Positions 11,785 to 20,803 of a stretch of DNA of 64,000 nucleotides are shown here, piece after piece. The notes below the pieces were generated by a model, which had not been told where the DNA came from, made no database searches, and saw only the letters and a program-made list of their open reading frames with translations. Origin of the DNA: JACVRW01 sp963751105 (GTDB taxonomy: Bacteria > Actinomycetota > Thermoleophilia > Solirubrobacterales > Thermoleophilaceae); contig CAVVTG010000002.1 of assembly GCA_963751105.1 (NCBI GenBank), positions 1,612,001 through 1,676,000 of the forward strand. The letters are read 5' to 3'. Every line of letters starts with the position of its first letter. Position 1 is the stretch's first letter. The position numbers were made by a program, and so were the translations under genes.

Positions 11785-12752
11785 TCCAGTCCCTCAGTCT
11801 CAGGCAGCCCGAGCATCAGGTTGAGGTCCTGCACGGCCTGGCCGGCGGCGCCCTTCCACAGGTTGTCGATGGCGCAGAAGCTGAGCACCCGCTCGTTCAC
11901 GACCGTCACCTGCACCCGGGCGCCGTTGGTGTCCCGCACGTCGCGCGTGCGCGGCGGATCGCCTGTCACGTGCACGAAGGGCTCGTCGGCGTAGGCGCTC
12001 TCGAACAGCTCGCGCGCCTCCTCCGCGGTGATCGGCTCGCTCGGGATCGAGTAGCAGCTGGCGAGTATCCCTTGGTCGATCGGGAGCAGGTGGGTCACGA
12101 AGCTGAAATGGATGCCCGGCAGCTCCTGCTCGAGCTCGGCCGTGTGACGGTGTCCCTCCACCTTGTAGGCGTTCACGTTGTCCACCACCGAGACGAAGTG
12201 GGTCTCGTCGGTGGCCTCGCGCCCGGCGCCCGAGACGCCGGCCTTGATGTCCACCGCCGACTCGCTGATCCGGTCCCGGAGCGGCAGGAGCGCCAGCAGC
12301 GCCGCGGTGGAGTTGCAGCCCGGCCCGGCCACCAGCTGCGAGGCGCGGATCTCGTCCCGGTGCGCCTCGGGCAGGCCGTAGACCGCCTCGCGGAGCAGGT
12401 CGGGCGCCTCGTGCGGCTGGTACCAGTGCTCGTAGCGCTCCCGGTCGAGACGGAAGTCCGCGGACAGGTCGACCACCTTCAGCCCCCGCTCACGCAGCGC
12501 GCTCACCGCTCCCGCGGCGGCCTTGTGCGGGTAGGCCACCAGCGCAGCCTCGGCGCGGTCGGCGATCGCGTCGGGGTCGAACTCCTCCAGCACCGTGTCC
12601 ACGCCGTAGCGGGCGTAGAGCTCGTCGTGGCGGATTCCCGCCCGGTCGCGCGCGGTGGCCGCGGCCAGGCGCAGCGACGGGTGCCGGTCCACGATCCGTG
12701 CGCACAGCGCGCCGCCGAAGCCGCGCGCGCCGATCACCGCCACGTCATGCAC
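11781..12752 (-). CDS. argC: N-acetyl-gamma-glutamyl-phosphate reductase
   Basis: NADPH-dependent reductase of the third arginine step, 323 residues. It has a Rossmann motif at the N-terminus (VAVIGARGFGGAL) and the catalytic Cys near residue 146 in VAGPGCNSTAA, which is CNST rather than the commoner CYPT. AGVSGAGREATDETHF and the His in EGHRHTAE are as expected. GTG 12752 overlaps the pheT stop by eight bases, tying the arg genes to the phenylalanyl-tRNA synthetase genes on one transcript. Confidence 0.96.
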   Translation of the reverse strand: MHDVAVIGARGFGGALCARIVDRHPSLRLAAATARDRAGIRHDELYARYGVDTVLEEFDPDAIADRAEAALVAYPHKAAAGAVSALRERGLKVVDLSADFRLDRERYEHWYQPHEAPDLLREAVYGLPEAHRDEIRASQLVAGPGCNSTAALLALLPLRDRISESAVDIKAGVSGAGREATDETHFVSVVDNVNAYKVEGHRHTAELEQELPGIHFSFVTHLLPIDQGILASCYSIPSEPITAEEARELFESAYADEPFVHVTGDPPRTRDVRDTNGARVQVTVVNERVLSFCAIDNLWKGAAGQAVQDLNLMLGLPETEGLE

Positions 12753-15181
12753 GCAGCCGCCCTCCCAGCGTCTCGAGCTCGCGCTCGATCGCGGCGCGAA
12801 GCTCCGCGACCTCCTCGTCGGTGAGGGTGCGGTCGGGGGCGCGGAACTCGAGCCTCAGCGCCAGCGACTTGCTGCCCTCCCCCACCTGCTCGCCCCGGTA
12901 GAGGTCGAAGACGCTGACCCGGCCGAGCAGCTCGCCCCCGCCGCGACGCACCGCCTCCTCGATGCGCTGGGCGGGCACGTCGTCGGCCACCACCACGGCG
13001 ATGTCCTGGAGCACGGCCGGGAAGCCAGTCACGTCGCGATACACGCCCGTCCCGGCGCCGGTGAGCTCGAGCAGCGCGTCGAAGTCGAGCTCGAAGCCCG
13101 ACACCGGGTCGGCCAGGTCCCAGGCCTTGTACCACGAGCGGATGCAGCTCTCCGAGCCAGCCCAGCTCGCGGCCGTCCGCACCGATGGTGGCCGCCCGGC
13201 CGGGGTGCAGGAACGCGGGCCCGCCGTCGTGAGCCTCCCAGGAGACCTCGGCCACGTCGAAGAGGGCCTCCACCAGGGCTCGGGCCGCGTAGAAGTCGGC
13301 GGCCCGGGCGGCACTGCGCCAGCCAGCCGGGGCGGCCTCGGTCATCAGCACGGCGAGGTGGTGGCTCTCCTGCGCGGGAAGCGCGCCGTGCGGAGAGGTC
13401 TCCTCACCGGCGGCTGCGCCGTTGCCGGCGGCGCCGGGAAGCGGCCGGTACACGTGGGCCGACTCGAACAGCGCCTGGCCCGGGCGGCCGTGCGCGGCGT
13501 TGTGGCGCGCCACGTCGAGCAGGCCGGGAAGCAGCAGGGGGCGCATCAGGCTCTGCTCCTCGGACAGCGGATTGTCGAGCTCGAGCACCGGTTCGCCGGT
13601 CAGGCGCAGCCGTCGCAGTGCCTCCGCGGAGGTGAAGCTGTAGGCGATGCACTCGTGCAGGCCGCGGTCGCGCAACAGGTCCTCGACCCGCCGGCGCAGT
13701 CGCTGCGCGGGGGTCAGCCGGCCCACCGCCTCCGTGCGGGCCGGAAGCGTGGTGGGCAGCCGGTCGAGCCCGTGGATGCGGGCCACCTCCTCGATCAGGT
13801 CGGCCTCGCGCCGGACATCGGCGTCACGCCAGTAGGGCACGCGCCATCCGCCCTGCTCGGCCTCGAACCCGAGCCTGGCGAGGATCTCGTCCACGCGCTC
13901 GGCCGGGATCTGTTCGCCCAGCAGGCGCTCCATGCGCTCCAGACGCAGGCCCACCACCCGCGGCTCGAGCGGCTCGGGATAGACGTCCACCGTTCCCGGG
14001 ACCAGGCGGGCGCCGCAGAGGTCGACCATCAGGCGGGCGGCCAGCCGCTGTCCGGCCATGGCCAGGTCGGGGTGAAGCTGCTTCTCGAAGCGAGCCGAGG
14101 CCTCGGTGCGCAGGCCCAGGACCTTCGAGGTGCGCATGATGTTGGGGCCGACCCAGGTGGCGGCCTCCATCAGCACCCTCGTGGTGCCATCCGACACCTC
14201 CGAGATCTGGCCGCCCATGATCCCGGCGATCCCGCTGGGTCCCTCGGCGTCGCATACCAGCGCGACCTCTGAACTGAAGCGGCGTTCCACGTCGTCGAGC
14301 GTGGTCATCGTCTCGCCCTCGGACGCCCGGCGCACCACGATGCGCGAGCCGCGCACGCGGTCCAGGTCGAAGGCGTGCAGCGCCTGTCCGGTGGCCAGCA
14401 TCACGTAGTTGGTGATGTCCACCACGTTCGAGATCGGGCGCTGGCCGGCGGCCATCAGCCGCTGTTTGAGCCACAGCGGCGACGGACCGATCTGCACGTC
14501 CTCGTACACGCGCGCGGTGAAGCGCAGGCAGATCTCGGGGTCGATCTCGATCGAAACGCGATCGTCGGCCCGGTCGTCTCCCGCCGGCTCCGCATCGGCA
14601 GCGCCGGGATCGTCGGCCAGAGGAGCGCCGGTGATGGCGTGCACCTCGCGGGCCACGCCGTAGACCGCCATCGTGTCCGGGCGGTTGGGGGTGATCTCGA
14701 GCTCGAGCACCTCGTCGGCGATCGGCAGGTGGTCGGCCAGCGGAGCTCCCACGGGCAGCTCGCCGGGCAGGACCATGATGCCGGCGTGGTCCTCGCCGAT
14801 GCCCACCTCGTCCTCGGCCAGGATCATCCCGCTCGACTTCACGCCGCGCAGCTCGGCCTCGCCGAGCTCTGTGCCGTCCGGCAGGATCGCGCCCGGCAGG
14901 GCCACGGCCACCGTCTGGCCCGCCGCCACGTTCGGTGCGCCGCAGACGATCGTCTGCGGCTCGCCCCGGCCCACGTCGACCACGCACACGCTCAGCCGGT
15001 CGGCGTTGGGATGCCGCTCGGACTCCAGCACCCGCCCCGTGAGGAATGCCGCGGGGTCGCCCACGCCGGCGTGGTGCAGTCGCTCGAGCTTGACGCCGGC
15101 CATCGTGAGGGCATCGGCGGTCTCCGCGGCCGACAGCCCGGGATCGCAGTAGGAGCGCAGCCAGGCGTGCGGGACCCTCAT
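12745..15181 (-). CDS. pheT: phenylalanyl-tRNA synthetase beta subunit, one frameshift
   Basis: Large subunit of the alpha2-beta2 PheRS, about 811 residues when repaired. The tRNA-binding OB (EMAP-type) domain, B3/B4 editing region, B5 domain and the C-terminal anticodon-binding FDX-ACB domain (YRDVTGFPAVLQDIAVVV) all appear in order. The frame changes between bases 13133 and 13124: GELHPLVV must continue as AWDLADPVSGFELDFD one base over. The length of the span is three times 812 plus one, matching one extra base. ATG 15181 overlaps the pheS stop as ATGA. The gene is essential, so the indel is probably an assembly error. Confidence 0.95.
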
Positions 15182-16236
15182 GCGCCCGCCCCGAACTGCT
15201 CCAAGAGGCGCAGGTCGTTGTCGTAGAGCATGCGCAGGTCCGGGACCTCGTAGACCACGCTGGCGATGCGCTCGATGCCCATCCCGAAGGCGAAGCCCTG
15301 CACACGCTCGTTGTCGTAGCCCGTGGCCTTCACGTAGTCGAGCACGTTGGGGTCGACCATTCCGGAGCCGAGGATCTCGATCCAGGCCTCGCCCTTGCAC
15401 GTGCCGCAGCGCTGGGAGCCCTCCCAGCCGGTTCCGCCGCAGCGAAAGCAGGACACGTCCACCTCCACGCTCGGCTCGGTGAACGGGAAGTAGCCCGGCC
15501 GCAGGCGCACCCGGGTGTCCTCCCCGAACAGCTGCCGGGCGAAGGCCAGCAGCACGCCCTGGAGGTCGGCGAGCGTGATGTCCTCGTCGATGGCCAGCCC
15601 CTCGAGCTGATGGAACATCGGAACGTGGGTGGCGTCCGGGGTGTCGGGCCGGTAGACCCGTCCCGGCACCACGATGTAGATCGGAGGGCCCTGCGCCTCC
15701 ATCGCCCGCACCTGCATGGGCGAGGTGTGGGTGCGCAGCAGCACCTGCTCGGCGAGGTAGAACGTGTCGCGCGGGTTGCGGGCCGGATGCTCCGGCGGGT
15801 GGTTGAGGGCGGTGAAGTTGTAGTAGCCGTACTCGATCTCGGGGCCCTCGAGCACCGAGAAGCCCAGCCCGACGAAGACGTCCTCCATCTGACGCCGGAT
15901 CTGCGAGACGAGGTGGAGCCGCCCGGCGGGTTGCGGCGGATCGCCCGGGAGGGTCACGTCGATGCGGTCCTCGGCCAGACGGCGGTCGAGCTCTGCGGTC
16001 TCGAGCTGCTCGGTCCGGTCCGCCAGCAGCGCCTCGAGCGCCTGGCGCACCTCGTTGGCCTGCTTGCCCACCGGCCCCCGCTGGTCGGGTGGCAGCTCGC
16101 CGATCGAGCGCAGCGTGGCGGTGAGCTCTGACTTGCGGCCCAGGAGGCGCACCCGCAGCTCCTCGAGCTCGGCGGCGGAGCCAGCCGCGCGGATGGCGCC
16201 CTCGCCCTCGGCGCGAAGCTGCTGGAGGTCAGCCAT
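15178..16236 (-). CDS. pheS: phenylalanyl-tRNA synthetase alpha subunit
   Basis: Catalytic subunit of PheRS, 352 residues. The N-terminal coiled coil is at residues about 1-85, and the class II core follows with motif 2 (RVYRPDTPDATHVPMFHQLE) and motif 3 (GFAFGMGIERIASVVY). The CxxC pairs in CFRCGGTGWEG and CGTCKG sit in the usual insertion. ATG 16236 (MADLQQLR) overlaps the end of the upstream methyltransferase gene by eight bases. The open frame runs further upstream, but that part is out of family and inside the methyltransferase gene. Confidence 0.97.
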   Translation of the reverse strand: MADLQQLRAEGEGAIRAAGSAAELEELRVRLLGRKSELTATLRSIGELPPDQRGPVGKQANEVRQALEALLADRTEQLETAELDRRLAEDRIDVTLPGDPPQPAGRLHLVSQIRRQMEDVFVGLGFSVLEGPEIEYGYYNFTALNHPPEHPARNPRDTFYLAEQVLLRTHTSPMQVRAMEAQGPPIYIVVPGRVYRPDTPDATHVPMFHQLEGLAIDEDITLADLQGVLLAFARQLFGEDTRVRLRPGYFPFTEPSVEVDVSCFRCGGTGWEGSQRCGTCKGEAWIEILGSGMVDPNVLDYVKATGYDNERVQGFAFGMGIERIASVVYEVPDLRMLYDNDLRLLEQFGAGA

Positions 16237-16900
16237 CGGCGGCCATCCTATTTGCCGCTTCGTAGAGGGCGACGGTGGCCGCCATGGCGACGTTGAGCGA
16301 GTCGGTGGCCACCGGGATGCGGGCCGCCTCCAGCCCTTCCGGGATCCCGCCTCGCTCCGATCCGAGCACGAGCACGAGCGGAGGCGACAGGTCGATGTCG
16401 CCGAGGTCGCGGTCGGCTGAGGGGTCGAGCGCCAGCGGGCGCCCGCGGATCTCGGCGAGGTGGGCGCGGCCGGGGGGCTTCGCGAAGATCGACCCCATCG
16501 AGGCCCGCACGGCCTTCGGCGAGTACGGATCCGCGCAGCCGGGTCCCAATACGACCGTCGCGTCCGCCAGGGCGTGCGCGGAGCGGATGATCGTGCCGAC
16601 GTTGCCCGGGTCTTCGACTCCATGCAGGTACACGAGCAGCCCGCCCTCGGGCTCCGCCCGGCGTTGGGGGTAGACGCCGATCACCCGGGTGCCGGAGGCC
16701 AGCGTGCTCACCGCGTCCAGCAGCTCGGATTCCACGTCTGCCCCCGCGCGGAGCACGAACTCGGGTCGCCAGTCCGCCGCGGCCGCCGCGTCGACCAGGT
16801 CCTCGCCCTCCGCCGCGAACAGCCCGAGCTTCTCCCGCCAGCGCTTCTGCTGGAGCTTCCGGATCGTCTTGAGCTTGTGGTTGTCGGGTGAGGTGATCAT
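16229..16900 (-). CDS. TrmH/SpoU family RNA 2'-O-methyltransferase
   Basis: A 223-residue SPOUT methyltransferase. The knot motifs are clear: DPGNVGTIIRSAHALA (motif 1), LVLGSERGGIPEG (motif 2) and SLNVAMAATVALYEA (motif 3). An N-terminal substrate-binding domain (SPDNHKLKTIRKLQQKRWRE) resembles TsnR/RlmB-like enzymes. The methyl donor is SAM; the target rRNA or tRNA site cannot be deduced. It is the first gene after the rplT terminator and heads the pheS-pheT-arg unit, the common location next to pheST in Gram-positives. Confidence 0.9.
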   Translation of the reverse strand: MITSPDNHKLKTIRKLQQKRWREKLGLFAAEGEDLVDAAAAADWRPEFVLRAGADVESELLDAVSTLASGTRVIGVYPQRRAEPEGGLLVYLHGVEDPGNVGTIIRSAHALADATVVLGPGCADPYSPKAVRASMGSIFAKPPGRAHLAEIRGRPLALDPSADRDLGDIDLSPPLVLVLGSERGGIPEGLEAARIPVATDSLNVAMAATVALYEAANRMAADG

Positions 16901-16909
16901 CGGAGCAAC

Positions 16910-16934
16910 AAAAAGGGCGCCACTCTGGGCGCCC
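16910..16934 (-). terminator. intrinsic terminator after rplT
   Basis: On the minus strand a 7-bp stem (GGGCGCC paired with GGCGCCC), six-base loop, is followed by TTTTTG. It lies 26 bases after the rplT stop and 9 bases before the trmH-like ATG, so it separates the ribosomal-protein unit from the pheST-arg unit. Confidence 0.85.
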
Positions 16935-16960
16935 GGGAGAGAGTCGAGTTCCGCTTTGGG

Positions 16961-17320
16961 TCAGGCCGCAGCGGACTCCCGGGCTGTCTCGGCAAAACGT
17001 CGGAACGTCTCTGGGTCGCGGACGGCGATGTCCGCGAGCACCTTACGGTCGACCTCGATGCCGGCCAGCTTGAGGCCGTGCATGAACTGGCTGTAGGTCA
17101 TGCCCTCCTGCCGGGCGGCGGCGTTGATGCGGGTGATCCACAGGCGGCGGAAGTCGCGCTTGCGGTTGCGGCGGTCCCGGTACGCGTACGAGTCGGCCTT
17201 GAGCAGGGCCTCCTTGGCCCGCTTGTAGCTCGACTTGGCCTGGCCGCGGTAGCCCTTGGTCCGCTCCAGGGTGGCGCGCCGCTTCTTGCGGGCGTGGACT
17301 GAGCGCTTGACGCGGCTCAT
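16961..17320 (-). CDS. rplT: 50S ribosomal protein L20
   Basis: Assembly-initiating 23S rRNA-binding protein, 119 residues. The basic N-terminal extension (RVKRSVHARKKRRATLERTK) and the globular C-terminal domain (NAAARQEGMTYSQFMHGLK) are standard. ATG 17320 overlaps the rpmI stop as ATGA. A strong intrinsic terminator follows. In other bacteria L20 represses its own operon through the leader of rpmI. The structured region before rpmI here could serve that purpose, but no L20-binding mimic was identified. Confidence 0.98.
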   Translation of the reverse strand: MSRVKRSVHARKKRRATLERTKGYRGQAKSSYKRAKEALLKADSYAYRDRRNRKRDFRRLWITRINAAARQEGMTYSQFMHGLKLAGIEVDRKVLADIAVRDPETFRRFAETARESAAA

Positions 17321-17511
17321 TTGTGCAACAGCTCCATCACGCGCTTGTGGTCGGCCTTGGAGACCTCCACCGGCCGGCCCAGGTGACGCTTACGCTTCGC
17401 CGACTTCTTCCCGAGCATGTGGCTCGTGAAGGAGTGCCGCGCGATCAGCTTCTTGTTGGCCGTCTTGCGGAAGCGCTTCTTGGCGCCCGAGTGGGTCTTC
17501 ATCTTGGGCAT
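17317..17511 (-). CDS. rpmI: 50S ribosomal protein L35
   Basis: A 64-residue basic ribosomal protein, MPKMKTHSGAKKRFRKTANK at the N-terminus and full length for the family. It is the middle gene of infC-rpmI-rplT. ATG 17511 is preceded by a 204-base spacer from infC, much longer than the other spacings in this unit, which suggests internal regulation or a second promoter. Confidence 0.98.
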   Translation of the reverse strand: MPKMKTHSGAKKRFRKTANKKLIARHSFTSHMLGKKSAKRKRHLGRPVEVSKADHKRVMELLHK

Positions 17512-17715
17512 TGCGACGGTCTATTGAAGCAGACGCGTCTGTGGCTGCCCGGGGGGCCGCCCGGGCCACCGGCGGCAGCGCCCGCCCGGCCGCCGGCGGC
17601 ATCCAACCAACACACCGTGCCCTCACCTAACAAACTCGTTTGTCAACTGATCAGTCGACAAACGAATATTTCGAGACGTTGCCTCCTGTGCCGGACTGCG
17701 GCGGAGGCGCCGGCC
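17512..17715 (-). promoter_or_regulatory. structured infC-rpmI spacer
   Basis: A 204-base gap. The rpmI-proximal half is extremely GC-rich, with several overlapping inverted repeats (for example GCCCGG...CCGGGC around 17548-17563 and the 12-bp palindrome CAGACGCGTCTG at 17530-17541). The infC-proximal half is unusually AT-rich (AATATT) and holds the palindrome described separately. It is likely a leader or regulatory region for rpmI-rplT. No T-box or known riboswitch was recognised. Confidence 0.45.
17636..17665. promoter_or_regulatory. 30-bp near-perfect palindrome, operator-like
   Basis: The outer arms TCGTTTGTC and GACAAACGA pair perfectly. The centre is the 10-bp palindrome ACTGATCAGT, and one A/C mismatch (17645/17656) breaks the symmetry. 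It could be a dimeric repressor operator or an RNA hairpin in the rpmI leader. No U-run follows, so it is not a terminator. Confidence 0.5.
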
Positions 17716-18426
17716 TCAGGAGGTCTGTGACTGCTGCGCCGCCGTCGCCGGCTCGGGCTGCTCGGCAGGAGCGGGCTGCTCGGCAGGAGCGGGTGGCTCG
17801 GCCGCCGCGGGCGCGGGTTGCTCGGCGGGCGCGGCACCGTCCGAGGAGGAGGTGTCGCTCTCCTCGGCGTCCGGCGGCTGGCGCTTGACCGGCGCCAGCA
17901 GCATCGTCATGTTGCGCCCGTCCTGCTGCGGGGACTGTTCGACCGTGCCCAGCTCGGCCACGTCCTCGGCCAGCCGGTTGAGCAGCATCTCGCCGCGCTC
18001 GGGGTGGGTCTGCTCGCGGCCGCGGAACATGATGGTCACCTTCACGCGGTCCTCGCCGCGCAGGAAGCGGACCACGTGGTTCTTCTTGGTCTCGTAGTCG
18101 TTGGTGGCGATCTTGGGCCGCAGCTTGATCTCGCGCACGTTGACCTGCTTCTGATGACGCCGCGCGGCCTTGGCCTTCTGCTCCTGCTCGTACTTGTACT
18201 TCGAGTAGTCGAGCACGCGGCAGACCGGCGGCCGAGCGTCGGGCGCCACCTCCACGAGGTCGAGATCGCGTTCCTGGGCGTAGCGCAAAGCCTTCGGGGT
18301 GTCGATCACCCCGATCTGGTTGCCGTCCTCGCCGATGAGGCGTACCTGGGGAACGCGGATGCGCTCGTTGATGCGGGTCTCGTCGCGCTCCGGTGGGCGC
18401 CGATCGAACTTACGAGGGATCGGCAC
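17716..18426 (-). CDS. infC: translation initiation factor IF-3 with extended tail
   Basis: Binds the 30S subunit and proofreads initiation. GTG 18426 is chosen; the N-domain (RINERIRVPQVRLIGEDGNQ) and C-domain (KIRP-type block IKLRPKIATNDYETKKN, then VTIMFRGREQTHPERGE) are normal. The protein is 236 residues against the usual 170-210, because a low-complexity tail rich in Ala, Pro, Glu and Gln follows from about residue 187. Part of the tail is encoded by two perfect 18-bp repeats at 17756-17791 (AEQPAP units). Such tails occur on actinobacterial IF-3; their role is unknown. Confidence 0.96.
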   Translation of the reverse strand: MPIPRKFDRRPPERDETRINERIRVPQVRLIGEDGNQIGVIDTPKALRYAQERDLDLVEVAPDARPPVCRVLDYSKYKYEQEQKAKAARRHQKQVNVREIKLRPKIATNDYETKKNHVVRFLRGEDRVKVTIMFRGREQTHPERGEMLLNRLAEDVAELGTVEQSPQQDGRNMTMLLAPVKRQPPDAEESDTSSSDGAAPAEQPAPAAAEPPAPAEQPAPAEQPEPATAAQQSQTS

Positions 18427-18474
18427 TAGTGGCGGCCAGGGATTGCCGTCAAGAGCGCGGAGTGTTGCTGCAGC

Positions 18475-20388
18475 TCATTCGCGAGCGAGTATAGCGGCGC
18501 TGATGCGCCCGGCGAACTCCTCGACCGGCACGGCGCCCTCGTCCCCCTCGCGGTGGCGGCGCACCGCCACGAGGCCGGCGGACTCCTCCTGGTCGCCCAC
18601 CACGAGCATGTACGGGATCTTCCGGGTCTCGGCGTCACGGATCTTGCGGCGGATCGACTCGCTGCGCTCGTCCACCCGGGCTCGCAGGCCGGCGTCGGCC
18701 AAGCGGCGCTCAACGTCCCGGGCATAGGCGGCGTGGCGATCGGCGATCGGTAGGACGATCGCCTGCACAGGTGCGAGCCAGAGCGGGAACTCGCCGCCGT
18801 AATGCTCGATCAGGATGCCGATGAAGCGCTCGAAGGAGCCCATCGAGGCCCGGTGGATCATCACCGGCCGGTGCTCGGCGTTGTCCGCGCCGGTGTAGGC
18901 GAGCTCGAACTGCTCGGGCATGTAGTAGTCGAGCTGCACCGTTCCGAGCTGCCAGGAGCGGCCGATCGCGTCGGTGATGTGGGCGTCGATCTTGGGTCCG
19001 TAGAAGGCGCCGTCGCCCTCGTTGAGGTCGTACTCGAGGCCGCGACTCTCGAGGGCGCTGGCGAGGGCCGCCTCGGCCTTGTCCCACATCTCCTCGCTGC
19101 CCACCCGCTTGTCCGGACGGGTGGAGAGCTCGAGGCGCGGCGAGAAGCCGAACTGGTCGTAGAGGAAGAAGCCGAATTCGAGACACCGCAGCACCTCCTC
19201 CTCGATCTGCTCCTCGGTGCAGAACACGTGCGCGTCGTCCTGGGTGATGTGGCGCACGCGCAGCAGGCCGTGCAGGGTGCCGCTGGGCTCGTGCCGGTGC
19301 ACCAGGCCCTGTTCGGCGTAGCGGATGGGCAGATCGCGGTAGGAGCGCAGCTTGCGCTGGTAGATCTGCACGTGCGCCGGGCAGTTCATGGGCTTGAGGC
19401 CCATCGGCCGGTCCTCCACGTCGGCGAAGTACATGTTGTCGCGGTACACGTGCCAGTGGCCGGACTGCTTCCACAGGTCGACCGCGTAGAGGATCGGCGT
19501 GCGCACCTCGGTGTAGCCGCGCTCCACGTTCGTGGTCCTCCAGAGCCGGGTGAGCTCGTTCCAGAGGTGCGTGCCGTTCGGCAGCCAGAAGGCCGAGCCC
19601 GGCGACAGGTCGGAGAACATGAACAGCTCCAGCTCGCGGCCCAGCTTGCGATGGTCGCGCTCGCGGGCCTCCTCGAGGCGGCGCAGGTGCTCGGCCAGGT
19701 CCTCCTTCGACCGGAAGGCCGTGCCGTATACACGCGTGAGCATCTGGCGGTCCGAGTCGCCGCGCCAGTAGGCCCCGGCCACGCTCAAGAGCTTGAACGC
19801 CTTGATGCGCTTGGTGCCCGGTCCGTGAGGGCCGCGGCAGAGGTCGGTGAACGGGCCGTTGCGGTACAGCGAGACCGTCTCCACGCCTTCGTCAGCGATC
19901 AGGTCCTCGATCAGCTCGACCTTGTAGTCCTGGCCCTCGGCCCGGAAGCGCTCGATCGCCTCCGCCACCGGGACGTCCGTGCGCTCGAACTGCTCGTCGG
20001 CGGCGATGTGCTCGCGCATCTTGGCCTCGACACGCTCGAAGTCCTCCTCGGTGAGCTTCTGGCCCTCGGGGAACTCGAAGTCGTAGTAGAAGCCGTCGGC
20101 GATCGGGGGGCCGATGGAGATCCTGACCCCGGGGTAGAGCTCGAGCACGGCGGTGGCGAGCACGTGGGCCGCGTCGTGGCGGATCAGCCACAGGCCGTCG
20201 TCGTCACGGGCAGTCACGATCTCGAGCGGCCCCTCCTCGAGAGGGGCCTCGAGGTCAAGCAGATCGCCGTTCTGGCGCACGCCCAGGGCCGCCCGGGCCA
20301 GTCCCTCGCCGATCGCGCGGGCGGCGTCGGCGCCGGTGGCGCCCTCGGGAAGCTCGAGCTCGGAGCCGTCGGGCAGGGTGACCTTCAT
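18475..20388 (-). CDS. thrS: threonyl-tRNA synthetase
   Basis: Class II synthetase, 637 residues. It has an N-terminal TGS domain (residues 1-60), an editing domain with HDAAHVLA, a catalytic core with zinc ligands Cys in MNCPAH (about 335), His in HRHEPSG (about 386) and His in MIHRAS (about 510), and a C-terminal anticodon-binding domain. ATG 20388 overlaps the stop of the SnoaL-like gene as ATGA. It lies between tyrosine-catabolism-type genes upstream and infC downstream, all apparently on one transcript. No T-box-like leader is possible with this overlap. Confidence 0.98.
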   Translation of the reverse strand: MKVTLPDGSELELPEGATGADAARAIGEGLARAALGVRQNGDLLDLEAPLEEGPLEIVTARDDDGLWLIRHDAAHVLATAVLELYPGVRISIGPPIADGFYYDFEFPEGQKLTEEDFERVEAKMREHIAADEQFERTDVPVAEAIERFRAEGQDYKVELIEDLIADEGVETVSLYRNGPFTDLCRGPHGPGTKRIKAFKLLSVAGAYWRGDSDRQMLTRVYGTAFRSKEDLAEHLRRLEEARERDHRKLGRELELFMFSDLSPGSAFWLPNGTHLWNELTRLWRTTNVERGYTEVRTPILYAVDLWKQSGHWHVYRDNMYFADVEDRPMGLKPMNCPAHVQIYQRKLRSYRDLPIRYAEQGLVHRHEPSGTLHGLLRVRHITQDDAHVFCTEEQIEEEVLRCLEFGFFLYDQFGFSPRLELSTRPDKRVGSEEMWDKAEAALASALESRGLEYDLNEGDGAFYGPKIDAHITDAIGRSWQLGTVQLDYYMPEQFELAYTGADNAEHRPVMIHRASMGSFERFIGILIEHYGGEFPLWLAPVQAIVLPIADRHAAYARDVERRLADAGLRARVDERSESIRRKIRDAETRKIPYMLVVGDQEESAGLVAVRRHREGDEGAVPVEEFAGRISAAILARE

Positions 20389-20792
20389 GCCGAGCCCAAC
20401 CTAGCGCCCGCCTCCAGGGCCTGCTCCCAGGTGGGAAAGGCGACGAACTCGACGATCAGCCCGTCACGGAAGCGCACCAGATGTCCGGCCTCGAAGCGGA
20501 ACTCCAGGCCGCTCTCCACGCCTATGCCCTCCATGTGGGCCTCCGCCACGACGCAATCGCCGTACTCCGCGCTGCGCCGCATCTCTACGGCCAGACGCTC
20601 CCAGGCCTCGGTCGAGGCGTGCCAGAACTCCTCGATCCGGGCGTGGCCCCGGTACTCGTCGTCCATTCCCACGAAGACTCCGCTCGTGCGGTAGAAGCCG
20701 TCCGGGGCGAAGAACTCGGGTATGCGCTCGAGCTGGCCGTGCCCGAACGCGTGGTAGGTCTCGCGCAGGCGGTCGAGATTCGACGACGGCAT
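20385..20792 (-). CDS. SnoaL/NTF2-like protein
   Basis: A 135-residue single-domain protein of the NTF2-like alpha+beta barrel type. Landmarks are an N-terminal helix (LDRLRETYHAFGHGQ), FFAPDGFYRTSG, a central helix (ARIEEFWHASTEAWERL), and strands ending GLIVEFVAFPTWEQAL. Such proteins are small enzymes, isomerases or binding domains, and the substrate cannot be inferred. It starts 11 bases after the fumarylacetoacetase stop and overlaps thrS by ATGA. Confidence 0.75.
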   Translation of the reverse strand: MPSSNLDRLRETYHAFGHGQLERIPEFFAPDGFYRTSGVFVGMDDEYRGHARIEEFWHASTEAWERLAVEMRRSAEYGDCVVAEAHMEGIGVESGLEFRFEAGHLVRFRDGLIVEFVAFPTWEQALEAGARLGSA

Positions 20793-20803
20793 GAGGGCCG
20801 AAC

